Shown here piece by piece: positions 20,885 through 30,117 of a DNA stretch of 64,000 nt (the stretch's first letter is position 1; each line of letters begins with the position of its first letter). The stretch comes from Thiocystis violacea (lineage in GTDB: Bacteria > Pseudomonadota > Gammaproteobacteria > Chromatiales > Chromatiaceae): contig NZ_NRRG01000016.1 of NCBI RefSeq assembly GCF_016583575.1, forward strand, positions 25,693 through 89,692, written 5' to 3'. A model generated the notes under the pieces. It had not been told where the DNA came from, did not search any database, and saw only the letters and a program-made list of their open reading frames with translations. The translations under genes and the position numbers were made by a program.

Positions 20885-22513
20885 ATGCCAGACACCTGTC
20901 ACCGCCATGATGTGCTGATCCTAGGCAGCGGCGCCGCCGGCCTGAGTCTCGCCCTGAGGCTGGGCGACGACCTCTCCGTGGGCGTCGTATCCAAGCGGGA
21001 GCTGATCGAAGGCAGCACGGTCTATGCCCAGGGCGGTATCTCCGCGGTGCTGGACGCCAGGGATTCCATCGAATCCCATGTCCAGGATACCCTCAAGGCC
21101 GGCGCCGGTCTGTGCGACCGCGAGGTCGTGCGCTTCGTTGTCGAGCGTGGCCCCGACAACATCCGCTGGCTGCTCGACCAGGGCGTGGAGTTCACCCGTG
21201 ACGAGGAACGGCTATCGGCGGGCGGCTATCATCTGACCCGCGAAGGTGGGCATAGCCATAGACGGGTCGTGCACGCGGCCGACGCCACGGGTCGAGCGAT
21301 CGCCACCACGCTGGAATCCCAGGTCCGCGATCGACGCAACGTGACGCTCTACGAGCAGCATATCGCGGTCGATCTCATCACCTCCCGCCATCTTCCCGAC
21401 AGCCAGGATCATCGTTGCCTGGGCGCCTACATCCTCGACCGCGGCACCGGGCGGGTCGAGACCTTCCTCGCCCGTTTCGTGGTTCTGGCCACCGGCGGCG
21501 CCAGCAAGGTCTATCTCTACACCAGCAACCCCGACGTCTCCACCGGCGACGGCATCGCCATGGCCTGGCGGGCCGGCTGTCGGGTCGCGAACATGGAGTT
21601 CATGCAGTTCCATCCAACCTGTCTCTACCATCCGGAGGCACGCACCTTCCTGGTCACCGAGGCCCTGCGCGGCGAGGGCGCCCATCTGCTCCTGCCCGAT
21701 GGCGAGCGCTTCATGCCGCGCTTCGACCCGCGTGCCGAGCTGGCGCCACGCGACGTGGTCGCCAGGGCCATCGACCACGAAATGAAGCGGCTCGGCAGCG
21801 AGTGCGTCTACCTGGACATCTCGCATCGCCCGGCGGATTTCATCATCGAGCATTTTCCGACCGTTCACGGACGCTGCCTGGAGTTGGGCATCGACATCAC
21901 CCGTGAACCTATCCCGGTCGTGCCCGCCGCGCATTACACCTGCGGCGGCGTCATGGTGGACCGCCACGCGCGCACCGACCTGCCCGGTCTCTATGCCAGC
22001 GGCGAGACCGCCTACACGGGTCTGCATGGGGCGAATCGGATGGCCAGCAATTCACTGCTGGAGTGCCTGGTCTATTCCGAGGCGGCGGCGGCGGACATCG
22101 CGCGCCTGATGCCCGACGCCTCGGATCCTCAGGAGGTTCCGCACTGGGACGAGAGCCGGGTCACCGAGCCGGACGAGGAGGTGGTCGTCACTCACAACTG
22201 GGACGAACTGAGGCGATTCATGTGGGATTACGTCGGCATCGTGCGCACCAACAAGCGACTGCGCCGGGCCAAGCGCCGCGCCGACCTGCTGGCACAGGAG
22301 GTGATCGAGTACTACAGCCATTTCCGGGTCGGCAACGACCTGATCGAACTGCGCAACCTGCTGGAGGTCGCGGACCTGATCATCCAATCCGCGCTACGCC
22401 GCCGCGAGAGCCGGGGTCTGCATTACACGCTCGACCACCTCGCCAAGGACGTCAGCCAGCGAACGCCGACCATCCTGATCCCGGACGACTATCAACCGCG
22501 CCCGCGCGGGTGA
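20885..22513 (+). CDS. nadB: L-aspartate oxidase
   Basis: FAD enzyme that makes iminoaspartate, the first step of de novo NAD synthesis. 542 residues, full length. FAD-binding [14 protein letters not shown] at 11-24; substrate-loop motifs [11 protein letters not shown] and [19 protein letters not shown] and [13 protein letters not shown] near the C-terminal end of the FAD domain. The alpha-helical C-terminal domain (residues about 430-520) is complete. Divergent from rpoE. Confidence 0.98.
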   Translation: MPDTCHRHDVLILGSGAAGLSLALRLGDDLSVGVVSKRELIEGSTVYAQGGISAVLDARDSIESHVQDTLKAGAGLCDREVVRFVVERGPDNIRWLLDQGVEFTRDEERLSAGGYHLTREGGHSHRRVVHAADATGRAIATTLESQVRDRRNVTLYEQHIAVDLITSRHLPDSQDHRCLGAYILDRGTGRVETFLARFVVLATGGASKVYLYTSNPDVSTGDGIAMAWRAGCRVANMEFMQFHPTCLYHPEARTFLVTEALRGEGAHLLLPDGERFMPRFDPRAELAPRDVVARAIDHEMKRLGSECVYLDISHRPADFIIEHFPTVHGRCLELGIDITREPIPVVPAAHYTCGGVMVDRHARTDLPGLYASGETAYTGLHGANRMASNSLLECLVYSEAAAADIARLMPDASDPQEVPHWDESRVTEPDEEVVVTHNWDELRRFMWDYVGIVRTNKRLRRAKRRADLLAQEVIEYYSHFRVGNDLIELRNLLEVADLIIQSALRRRESRGLHYTLDHLAKDVSQRTPTILIPDDYQPRPRG

Positions 22514-22583
22514 TCCCCGCCCGACCGATTGGCCGGAGAGGAATCCACATCCGGTTTCCGAGGAGACGGAAACCGACTGAACT

Positions 22584-22805
22584 CTACCCAGCCTTTCGGT
22601 CGGACGAATCGCTCTCGGAGTGACTCCGGCCCATGAACTCAAGCCAAAGCGGACACTGCCTCCAATCCTTCAGGGAGCAGTCCGGCTTCCGGCATTCGAA
22701 CTCGCACACGGAAAGCTCATCCGGAACCGTTCCGATCCATTGGCCCACGAACCCCCGCCAGAAACGGCGGATACGACCAGGCGCCTGCTCGTCTGTCGCT
22801 CTCAT
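22584..22805 (-). CDS. Small cysteine-rich protein, function unknown
   Basis: 73 residues from the ATG at 22803-22805, preceded by GAGG. The core is WIGTVPDELSVCEFECRKPDC followed by a fourth cysteine in QCPLW, giving four cysteines in about 20 residues: a possible metal site. I recall similar small proteins in other proteobacteria but cannot name a family. It converges on nadB. The upstream 143 bases hold no gene. Confidence 0.55.
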   Translation of the reverse strand: MRATDEQAPGRIRRFWRGFVGQWIGTVPDELSVCEFECRKPDCSLKDWRQCPLWLEFMGRSHSESDSSDRKAG

Positions 22806-22923
22806 GGATGAACCTCGCCGTCGAACGCTGGAGTAATGGCCTGTTGACGCGGCACCTCGGCAGTCAAACAGCACCTAAACCATACAACACGTCGGCACGG
22901 GTGGCGAGCGACCGAACGCCATA

Positions 22924-22947
22924 AAAAATTGATGGAAAAATTGATGG
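22924..22947. repeat. Two tandem copies of AAAAATTGATGG
   Basis: A perfect 12-base unit occurs twice back to back, immediately beyond the stop codon of the acetyltransferase gene. It is markedly AT-rich for this genome. Read from that gene it gives two runs of T (AATTTTT and AATTTTTT), but I see no stem before them, so a terminator is not supported. Confidence 0.6.
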
Positions 22948-22948
22948 T

Positions 22949-25627
22949 TTAAAGCACCTTGGTGACAAGCTTGATCGCCATGTCCTGCGGATCGCTCTCG
23001 ATGCGGAAGCCGAGCGATTTCACCAGGGCCAGCATGCGGTTATTGGCCGCCAGCACCTCGCCATCCATGATCCGGAAACCCCGCAAGCGCGCGTTCTGCA
23101 TCAGCGAGCGCATGAGGCGCGCGCCGATCCCCAGGTTGCGCCAGGTGTCGGAGACGACGATGGCGAATTCGCACGCCTCGCCGCCTGGACGCGCCATGTA
23201 GCGAGCCACGCCGACCTCGACCTCGGTGCCACCGTCCTCCACCACGCCGATCAGGGCCATCTCGCGGTCATAGTCGATCTGGGTGAAACGCACCAGCATC
23301 TCGGGCGTCAGTTCCTTGATCGCCTGCATGAAGCGGAAATACTTGGTCTGCTCCGACAGTCCGCGCACGAACTCCTGCTCCATCTCGGCGTCCTCGGGAC
23401 GGATCGGGCGAATCACCAGATCCTTGCCGTCGGGCAACTGCACCCGCTCGATCAGTTGGCTCGGATAGGGATGGATGGCCATGTGGCCATAGGTCGGCTG
23501 TTGGGGCGGGCGATAATCGACCTTGATCCGAACGTCGACGGCCAGCACCTCCTTATCGTTTCCGATCAAGGGGTTGATGTCCATGGCGATGATCTCGGGA
23601 AGCTCGCAGACCATCTCCGAGACCCGCTGCAGGATTCTCGCCAAGGCCATCCGGTTCATCGGCGGCATGTGCTGGAAGGCGCCCATGAGCCGCGCGATCC
23701 GGGTGTGATCGATCATGGTCTCGATGATGAAGGCGTTGAGCGGCGGAAGCCCCAGCGCGCGATCCCCCAGCACCTCGACCTTGGTGCCGCCGGCGCCAAA
23801 GATGATCACCGGACCGAAGATCTTGTCGCGAAAGACGCCGATCATCAGCTCGCGCGCCGCGCGGGTCGAAACCATGTGCTCGACGGTGATGCCCTCCAGA
23901 CGGGCGTCGGGGCGCAGACGCTTGGCGCGATCGATGATCTCGGTGAAGGTCCGGCGCACCGACTGGGCGTCGTCGATGTTCAGCTTGACCCCGTCGACGT
24001 CGGTCTTGTGCTCCAGATCCGGCGAATTGATCTTCATCACCACCGGAAAGCCAAGCGCCTGCGCGGCCATCAGGGCCTCGTTGGGCGTTCGGCTGAGCAC
24101 CGCCTGCATGGTCGGGATACGGAAGGCCGAGAGGATCGCCTTGGCCTCGATGGTGCCGAGCACCTTGCGTCCCTCGGCCATGACGCCTTCGATGATGAGT
24201 CGCGCGCCCTCGACATCCGGCGGATCCTCGTAGGACAGCGGCGAGGGCGACTGCATCAGCAGCTTCTGATTGCGCTGATGGATGGCGAGGAAGGAAAAGG
24301 CTTCGACCGCCGCCTCCGGGCTGTCGAAATGGGGCACGTCATGCTCGGAGAGCAGGATCTGCGCCTCGGCCACCCGATTGCCTCCCATCCAGCAGGCCAA
24401 CACCGGCTTGCGGCTGTCCTTGCTCGCCTCGATGACGTGCCGGGCGGTCGCGACCGGATCGCCGAAGACCAGCGGCGCCAGGATACAGAGCACCCCGTCC
24501 ACCTCGGGGTCGGCCAGACAGGCGTCGAGCGCCAATCGGTAGCGCTCGGGCGGGGCGTCGCCGATGATGTCGATCGGGTTGCCGTGCGACCAGTAGTCCG
24601 GCAGCGCCTGCTCCAGCGTCTGACGGGTGGCGTCGCTGAACTGGGCCAGGGTCAGCCCCAGTTCCACGGTTCGATCGGCCGCCAGTACACCGGGGCCGCC
24701 ACCATTGGTGATGATGGCGATGCGATCGCCGGTCAGACGACGACGGGTACCGAACACCTGAGCGGCGGCGAACAACTGGTCGAGATTGGACACCTGAACC
24801 ACGCCCGCGCGATCGGTGACGGCCCGGAAGACATCGGCGGATCCGACGAAACCGCCGGTGTGCGACTTGATGGCGCGTGTTCCTGCCGGATGCCGCCCCG
24901 CCTTGACGATGATCACCGGTTTGAGCCGTGCCGCCGCGCGCAGTCCGCTCATGAAATGACGGGCGTTGCGGATGCCCTCGACGTACAGGAGGATGCAGCG
25001 CGTTTGAGTGTCCAGCGCCAGATAGTCGAGGATGTCGCCGAAATCCACGTCGGCGGCCGCGCCCAGCGAGACGACCGCGGAGAACCCGACCCGCCGCGGC
25101 TCCGACCAGTCGATCATGGCGGTACAGATGGCCCCCGACTGGGACACCAGCGCCACATTGCCCTGACGCGGCAGATCCTGACCCACGCTGGCGTTCAGGC
25201 CATGTTCCGGCCGCATCACCCCCAGACAGTTCGGACCCATCACCCGGATCCGATTGCGTCGGGCCGCCTCGACCATCTTCTCCTGCAGGGCGGCGCCGCG
25301 CTCGCCATGGTCGCCAAAGCCGGCGGAATGGACCACCGCCGCCTTGACGCCATAGCCACCGCATTGATCGAGGATCGCCGGGACGCACTCGGCCGGGGCG
25401 GCGATCAGGGCGAGATCGACCTGTCGGTCCAGCTCGTTGAGCGAGCCGTAGCAGGGCTCGCCCGCCACCTGATCGTATTTGGGGTTGATCGCGTAACAGT
25501 GGCCCTTGTAACCGCCCGCGAGGAGGTTGCGGAAAACCATGCCACCGATCGAACCTTCGTTGTCGCTCGCGCCGAAGACGGCGACGGCGCTCGGCGTGAA
25601 GAGTTGGTCGATATCCGTCATACGCAT
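22949..25627 (-). CDS. Protein lysine acetyltransferase, Pat/PatZ type (acyl-CoA synthetase-like plus GNAT)
   Basis: 892 residues. Residues about 1-460 form the CoA-binding and ligase domains of NDP-forming acyl-CoA synthetases (VAVFGASDNEGSIGG, GPNCLGV, SQSGAI); about 485-700 form an ATP-grasp domain (GFPVVMKINSPDLEHKTDVDGV); about 725-890 form a GNAT acetyltransferase (VIRPIRPEDAEMEQEF, VSDTWRNLGIGARLMRSL). This architecture is that of Pat/PatZ, which acetylates and inactivates Acs and other enzymes. A His is present in KSHTGGFVGS, at the place of the ligase catalytic His, so ligase activity is not excluded. Divergent from a deacetylase gene. Confidence 0.88.
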   Translation of the reverse strand: MRMTDIDQLFTPSAVAVFGASDNEGSIGGMVFRNLLAGGYKGHCYAINPKYDQVAGEPCYGSLNELDRQVDLALIAAPAECVPAILDQCGGYGVKAAVVHSAGFGDHGERGAALQEKMVEAARRNRIRVMGPNCLGVMRPEHGLNASVGQDLPRQGNVALVSQSGAICTAMIDWSEPRRVGFSAVVSLGAAADVDFGDILDYLALDTQTRCILLYVEGIRNARHFMSGLRAAARLKPVIIVKAGRHPAGTRAIKSHTGGFVGSADVFRAVTDRAGVVQVSNLDQLFAAAQVFGTRRRLTGDRIAIITNGGGPGVLAADRTVELGLTLAQFSDATRQTLEQALPDYWSHGNPIDIIGDAPPERYRLALDACLADPEVDGVLCILAPLVFGDPVATARHVIEASKDSRKPVLACWMGGNRVAEAQILLSEHDVPHFDSPEAAVEAFSFLAIHQRNQKLLMQSPSPLSYEDPPDVEGARLIIEGVMAEGRKVLGTIEAKAILSAFRIPTMQAVLSRTPNEALMAAQALGFPVVMKINSPDLEHKTDVDGVKLNIDDAQSVRRTFTEIIDRAKRLRPDARLEGITVEHMVSTRAARELMIGVFRDKIFGPVIIFGAGGTKVEVLGDRALGLPPLNAFIIETMIDHTRIARLMGAFQHMPPMNRMALARILQRVSEMVCELPEIIAMDINPLIGNDKEVLAVDVRIKVDYRPPQQPTYGHMAIHPYPSQLIERVQLPDGKDLVIRPIRPEDAEMEQEFVRGLSEQTKYFRFMQAIKELTPEMLVRFTQIDYDREMALIGVVEDGGTEVEVGVARYMARPGGEACEFAIVVSDTWRNLGIGARLMRSLMQNARLRGFRIMDGEVLAANNRMLALVKSLGFRIESDPQDMAIKLVTKVL

Positions 25628-25669
25628 GTGGTCCGCACTCCGAGGCCGAAAAGGGTTTAATCTCTGACA

Positions 25670-25692
25670 TTGACGCCGAAACGGGGCGTCAA
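25670..25692. promoter_or_regulatory. Inverted repeat between acetyltransferase and deacetylase genes
   Basis: TTGACGCC and GGCGTCAA are perfect 8-base inverted arms around a 7-base spacer, in the middle of the 149-base divergent region. Location and symmetry suggest an operator controlling both genes, or a hairpin in either leader. No regulator gene lies next to it. Confidence 0.4.
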
Positions 25693-25776
25693 CGATGATC
25701 GAAAGCCAAGCGACAAGAAGAACCAGCCGCGCCCCACGCCCGATCAGGCGCCGCGCTAGAGCCTTGAGGACAGCCC

Positions 25777-26709
25777 ATGAACCTCGCTTTCATCTCCCAT
25801 CATGCCTGCAAAGAGCACAAGATGGGCGCGCACCATCCCGAATGCCCCGAACGCCTCCATGCGATCCAGGATCGGCTCATCGCCTCCGGCATGGAGATGC
25901 TCGTGACCCACTATGACGCGCCGGCGGCCAGCGTCGAGGATCTGGCCAGGGTGCATGATCGCGACTACATCCAGGGGATCTTCGACGCCGCGCCGAGCGC
26001 GCGCGATGTCCTGACCTGGATCGATGGCGATACCGCGATGAACAGCCATTCGCTGGAGGCCGCCCTGCACTCCGCGGGAGCCGCCATCCTGGGCGTGGAC
26101 CTGGTCATGAGCGAGCGCCACCACGCCGCCTTCTGCAGTGTGCGACCGCCGGGCCATCACGCCGGGCGGGCCAGCGCGAGCGGCTTCTGCATCTTCAACA
26201 ACGTCGCGATCGGCGCCGCTCACGCGCTCGAGAACCATGGGCTGGAGCGGATCACCATCGTGGATTTCGACGTCCACCACGGCGACGGCACGGAGCAGAT
26301 TTTCATCGGCGACGAGCGCGTGCTCTTCTGCTCCAGCTTCCAGCACCCCTTCTACCCCGGAACCGGCGCCGACACCGTCGCCCCCAACATCATCAACCTG
26401 CCACTGCCGCGCCTGACCGACGGCGCGGCCTTCAAGGCCGCCGTCGAGACATCCTGGCTGCCGCGCATCGATGCCTTCGCCCCCCAGTTGATCATGATCT
26501 CGGCCGGGTTCGACGGTCACATCGAGGACGACATGGCCCAGTTCAACCTGCGCGAGGCCGACTACGCCTGGATCACGCGGGAGGTTCACAAACTGGCGGC
26601 CAAGCACAGCCAGGAGCGAGTCGTCTCATGCCTGGAGGGTGGCTACACCCTCTCCGCGCTCGGACGCTGCGTGAGCACCCACATCGACGAGTTGATCGGG
26701 CACGCCTGA
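25777..26709 (+). CDS. Histone-deacetylase-family (class II-like) amidohydrolase
   Basis: 310 residues, full length. Zinc-dependent deacetylase fold: tandem catalytic His in RPPGHHAGRAS, zinc ligands in DFDVHHGDGTEQIF and SAGFDGH, and the Gly-Gly-Tyr of LEGGYTL near the C-terminus. Bacterial members remove acetyl groups from lysines, polyamines or acetoin-pathway proteins. Its position opposite a Pat-type acetyltransferase favours protein lysine deacetylation; that is inference. A strong hairpin follows the gene. Confidence 0.9.
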   Translation: MNLAFISHHACKEHKMGAHHPECPERLHAIQDRLIASGMEMLVTHYDAPAASVEDLARVHDRDYIQGIFDAAPSARDVLTWIDGDTAMNSHSLEAALHSAGAAILGVDLVMSERHHAAFCSVRPPGHHAGRASASGFCIFNNVAIGAAHALENHGLERITIVDFDVHHGDGTEQIFIGDERVLFCSSFQHPFYPGTGADTVAPNIINLPLPRLTDGAAFKAAVETSWLPRIDAFAPQLIMISAGFDGHIEDDMAQFNLREADYAWITREVHKLAAKHSQERVVSCLEGGYTLSALGRCVSTHIDELIGHA

Positions 26710-26727
26710 CCCGGCATCGGCACCGAC

Positions 26728-26749
26728 AAGGCCCGCTCCGGCGGGCCTT
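26728..26749 (+). terminator. Hairpin after the deacetylase gene
   Basis: AAGGCCCGC and GCGGGCCTT pair perfectly (9 bp) around a TCCG loop, 18 bases after the stop codon. There is no long T-tract, only TTCGACCTTCG, but position and strength fit a transcription end. The remaining bases up to 26895 hold no gene. Confidence 0.6.
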
Positions 26750-26895
26750 CGACCTTCGATGCTGCAATGCAGCACCAGAATAGACCCAGCCCGCGCCGGT
26801 TGCAACGAGCCAGACGGGAATGCTCGGGGTCTTGACGTCCGGGCACCTCGACCGAATCCAGCCATCCCGCCGCATCCGCCAAGGCAAGGACCAAC

Positions 26896-28350
26896 ATGAC
26901 CAGCCTCCTCTGGTTCCGGCGCGATCTGCGTCTGGACGACAACCCGGCGCTCGCGGCCGCCCTGGCCGGCGGCGATCGCGTCGTTCCCGTCTACATCCAG
27001 GCCCCGAGCGAGGAGGCGCCCTGGGAGCCGGGCGCGGCCAGCCGCTGGTGGCTCCACGGGAGTCTCGCCTCGCTCGACGCCTCCCTGAGACAGCGGGGAA
27101 ACCGGCTCTGGATCCTGCGCGACGACAGTCTCTTGGCCCTGCGCCGCGTGATAGCAGCGACCGGGGCGACCCAGGTCCACTGGAATCGTCTCTACGATCC
27201 GGCGACCACCGAGCGCGACACGCGGATCAAGCAGGCGCTGCGCGCGGATGGCCTGCGCGTTGAAAGCCACAAAGCCGCGCTGCTCTTCGAACCCTGGGAG
27301 ATCGCCAACACCCAGGGCCAGCCATACCGGGTCTTCAGCGCCTTCTGGCGCGCCTGCGTCAAGTCGCTCGCCCTGGTCCAGCCGATCCCGGCGCCCGAGA
27401 CGCTTCCAGCGGGACCGGTGCCCGAGTGGACGCTGGCGCTCGATGACCTGGAGCTGTTGCCACGCCTTCATTGGGATCAGGGGATGCGGGACACCTGGAC
27501 GCCCGGTGAAGCAACGGCCCTAGCCCTGGTGCGGTCTTTCCTGGAGACGCGGATCGCGGCCTACGGCGAGGACCGCGATCGCCCCGATCGGCCGGGCACC
27601 TCGCGCCTCTCGCCCCATCTGCATTTCGGCGAGATCAGCCCGCGACGACTGTTGAGCCTGATCCGCGAGCAGGTCGGCGATCCGACGGCGGACCCAGCCG
27701 AACCCTACGCGCGCGAGCTTGGCTGGCGCGAGTTCTCCCACCACCTGCTCTATCACTTCCCCCAGACCGCCACCGCACCGCTGGACAAGCGCTTCGCGGA
27801 CTTCCCCTGGGCCGAGAACGGCGTCGAGGACAGGCTGGCCGCCTGGCAACAGGGGCGCACGGGGATTCCGCTGGTGGACGCCGGAATGCGCGAGCTGTGG
27901 CACGGCGGCTGGATGCACAATCGGGTGCGGATGGTCGTCGCCTCCCTGCTGACCAAAAACCTGCGGATCCCCTGGCAAGCCGGCGCGCGCTGGTTCTGGG
28001 ACACCCTGGTCGACGCCGATCTGGCCAGCAACACCCAGGGCTGGCAGTGGACCGCCGGCTGCGGAGCCGATGCCGCGCCCTACTTCCGCGTCTTCAATCC
28101 GGTGCGCCAGGGCGAGCGGTTCGATCCCGAGGGACGCTATGTCCGACGCTGGTGTCCCGAACTGGCGCGCCTGCCGGACAAGTACCTCCAGCAACCCTGG
28201 ACAGCGCCCCAGGCGATCCTGAGCGCCGCCGGCGTTCGGCTCGGCCACGACTACCCCCGCCCCATCGTCGACCTCGCCGCCTCGCGCGCCCAGGCGCTCG
28301 CGGCCTGGGAGCGGATCAAAGGGTTAGATCAAACTCCAAACCAGGCATGA
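26896..28350 (+). CDS. phrB: Deoxyribodipyrimidine photolyase
   Basis: Light-dependent repair of cyclobutane pyrimidine dimers. 484 residues. N-terminal antenna domain LLWFRRDLRLDDNPAL; FAD-binding C-terminal half with GTSRLSPHLHFGEISPR, ELGWREFSHHLLYHFP, GMRELWHGGWMHNRVRM and ASNTQGWQWTAGCGADAAPYFRVFNP. The tryptophans expected for electron transfer (WREF, WQWT) are present. CPD class I rather than cryptochrome is likely from these motifs. Confidence 0.95.
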   Translation: MTSLLWFRRDLRLDDNPALAAALAGGDRVVPVYIQAPSEEAPWEPGAASRWWLHGSLASLDASLRQRGNRLWILRDDSLLALRRVIAATGATQVHWNRLYDPATTERDTRIKQALRADGLRVESHKAALLFEPWEIANTQGQPYRVFSAFWRACVKSLALVQPIPAPETLPAGPVPEWTLALDDLELLPRLHWDQGMRDTWTPGEATALALVRSFLETRIAAYGEDRDRPDRPGTSRLSPHLHFGEISPRRLLSLIREQVGDPTADPAEPYARELGWREFSHHLLYHFPQTATAPLDKRFADFPWAENGVEDRLAAWQQGRTGIPLVDAGMRELWHGGWMHNRVRMVVASLLTKNLRIPWQAGARWFWDTLVDADLASNTQGWQWTAGCGADAAPYFRVFNPVRQGERFDPEGRYVRRWCPELARLPDKYLQQPWTAPQAILSAAGVRLGHDYPRPIVDLAASRAQALAAWERIKGLDQTPNQA

Positions 28351-28431
28351 ATCGCTCCGCATCCAACTGAATTCTAAGCAACATTCAGCGATCGCCCATC
28401 CCAAGGCCGGAACCCGACGGGCAATCATTGC

Positions 28432-28460
28432 TTTGCCCACTCCACCCGGCCCGTTATCAT
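28432..28460 (+). promoter_or_regulatory. Candidate promoter in the 342-base gap before the radical SAM gene
   Basis: TTTGCC, 17-base spacer, TATCAT. The -10 is good, the -35 poor. The gap 28351-28692 otherwise contains no open frame with coding character on either strand; I see nothing else in it. Confidence 0.3.
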
Positions 28461-28692
28461 CAGCCCCCCCGACATGGCCACGCCACGGCGCGGGTCGGCC
28501 GAAATATCCCGAAGCGCCGGTCGTTGCCGTCAACCCACGCACCCTCTCCGGGTGCTTCCGGCTGGGTCGCCCCCCAGCCACTTCGCGTAGCGGCCAAGGA
28601 TGGCTTTTGCCGCTGCATTCCTTGAAGAACCTGGCGTTTCAGTCCCAACGGATCTGGTGCGGGCCGCCATCGCAATGAAAGGAGGAGCCGCT

Positions 28693-30024
28693 ATGCGCCA
28701 TCCATGCGCTAGTGTCGCCGTACCATCCTACGCACCCTCGGTGCCAATCTATCAACCCTATACAAGGCGCGACCTGGGGCGCATCCAACAGCTTCGGCGG
28801 CTACCAGCCGCCGCACGCCAGGAGATGGAAGTGGTGGCGCGCGTACTGCCATTTCGCGCCAGCAATTTCGTGATCGAGGAACTGATCGACTGGCGGAAAG
28901 CGCCGGATGACCCCTATTTCCGTCTGATGTTTCCCGTGCGTGACATGCTCCGGCCAGCGCATTACGAGCGCATGGCGGCGGCCTTGAAGCGAGGCTCGTC
29001 GGTGGAGGTCGATGCCGTGGCCAAGGCCATTCGATCCGAGCTCAATCCACATCCCGCGGGCCAGTTGGAACGAAACGTCCCGGTCTTGAAGGATTCGCCG
29101 CTACCGGGGATGCAGCACAAGTATCCCGAGACCGTGCTGTTCTTTCCCACGCAGGGACAAACCTGCCACGCCTACTGCTCCTTCTGTTTCCGATGGGCGC
29201 AGTTCATCGGCGACGGCAACCTGCGCATCGCCGCGCGCGAGGGGGCGATCCTGGCGGATTATCTGCGGGTTCACCCAGAGGTGAGCGACGTGCTGTTCAC
29301 CGGCGGCGATCCGCTGGTGATGAAGACCCAGACCCTGGCGACCTACATCGATCGACTGCTGGCGGCCGACATCGACCACCTGAGCAGCATCCGGATCGGC
29401 ACCAAGGCCCTGACGTTCTGGCCTCATCGTTTCCTGACGGATCCCGACGCGGATGATCTGCTGCGACTCTTCGAGCGGGTGGTCAAGGCCGGGAAACATC
29501 TCGCCTTCATGGCCCATTTCAATCATCCCAGGGCGGTCAGCCATCCGATGGTCCAGCGGGCCATCGCCCGTATCCGCGAGACCGGCGCGGAAATCCGCAC
29601 CCAGTCGCCGCTGCTCGCGCACATCAACGACGACCCTGGGATCTGGTCGGAGATGTGGCGGGAGCAGGTCAAATCCGGCTGCATCCCCTATTACATGTTC
29701 GTGGTCCGCGATACCGGCGCCCAGCACTATTTCGGCGTACCCCTAAGCCGCGCCCACGAGATCTTCCAGGGTGCCTATCAGCAGGTCAGCGGTCTGGCGC
29801 GTACCGTGCGCGGTCCGAGCCTGTCCACGGCGCAGGGCAAGTTGCAGGTCATGGGCGTGAACGAGATCGAGGGTGAGCGCGTCTTCACGCTTCAATTCAT
29901 CCAGGCCCGCCAGCCCGAATGGGTCTTGCAACCCTTCTTCGCCCGCTACGACCCCGAGGCGCGCTGGCTCGACGAGCTTCGGCCGGCATTCGGCGAGGAG
30001 CGATTCTTCTTCGATCAACCCTGA
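28693..30024 (+). CDS. KamA-like radical SAM protein, substrate unknown
   Basis: 443 residues from the ATG at 28693, chosen because GGAGGAG stands a few bases upstream; earlier in-frame starts lack a ribosome site. The radical SAM cluster motif is CHAYCSFC (C-x3-C-x2-C), followed by FTGGDPLVMK. The overall order matches lysine 2,3-aminomutases (COG1509). The glycine-rich PLP loop PGGGGK of aminomutases is replaced by STAQGK, and the Asp that grips lysine's amino group is not in register, so the substrate is probably not free lysine. Not EpmB, which is shorter. Flanked by phrB and the convergent tcdA. Confidence 0.75.
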   Translation: MRHPCASVAVPSYAPSVPIYQPYTRRDLGRIQQLRRLPAAARQEMEVVARVLPFRASNFVIEELIDWRKAPDDPYFRLMFPVRDMLRPAHYERMAAALKRGSSVEVDAVAKAIRSELNPHPAGQLERNVPVLKDSPLPGMQHKYPETVLFFPTQGQTCHAYCSFCFRWAQFIGDGNLRIAAREGAILADYLRVHPEVSDVLFTGGDPLVMKTQTLATYIDRLLAADIDHLSSIRIGTKALTFWPHRFLTDPDADDLLRLFERVVKAGKHLAFMAHFNHPRAVSHPMVQRAIARIRETGAEIRTQSPLLAHINDDPGIWSEMWREQVKSGCIPYYMFVVRDTGAQHYFGVPLSRAHEIFQGAYQQVSGLARTVRGPSLSTAQGKLQVMGVNEIEGERVFTLQFIQARQPEWVLQPFFARYDPEARWLDELRPAFGEERFFFDQP

Positions 30025-30117
30025 TCCCAACCGAACGCACCTGGCGAGCGGCCGCCCAAATAATGGAAACGGCGGCTTGCCGAGTGTGTTCACTACCCGA
30101 AACAGACCTGGCGCCTT

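Noticed and set aside
23456..25660. 734-codon plus-strand frame opposite the acetyltransferase
   Set aside because: Low-complexity His/Arg/Gly/Asp composition typical of antisense to GC-rich coding DNA; the minus strand carries three recognisable domains.
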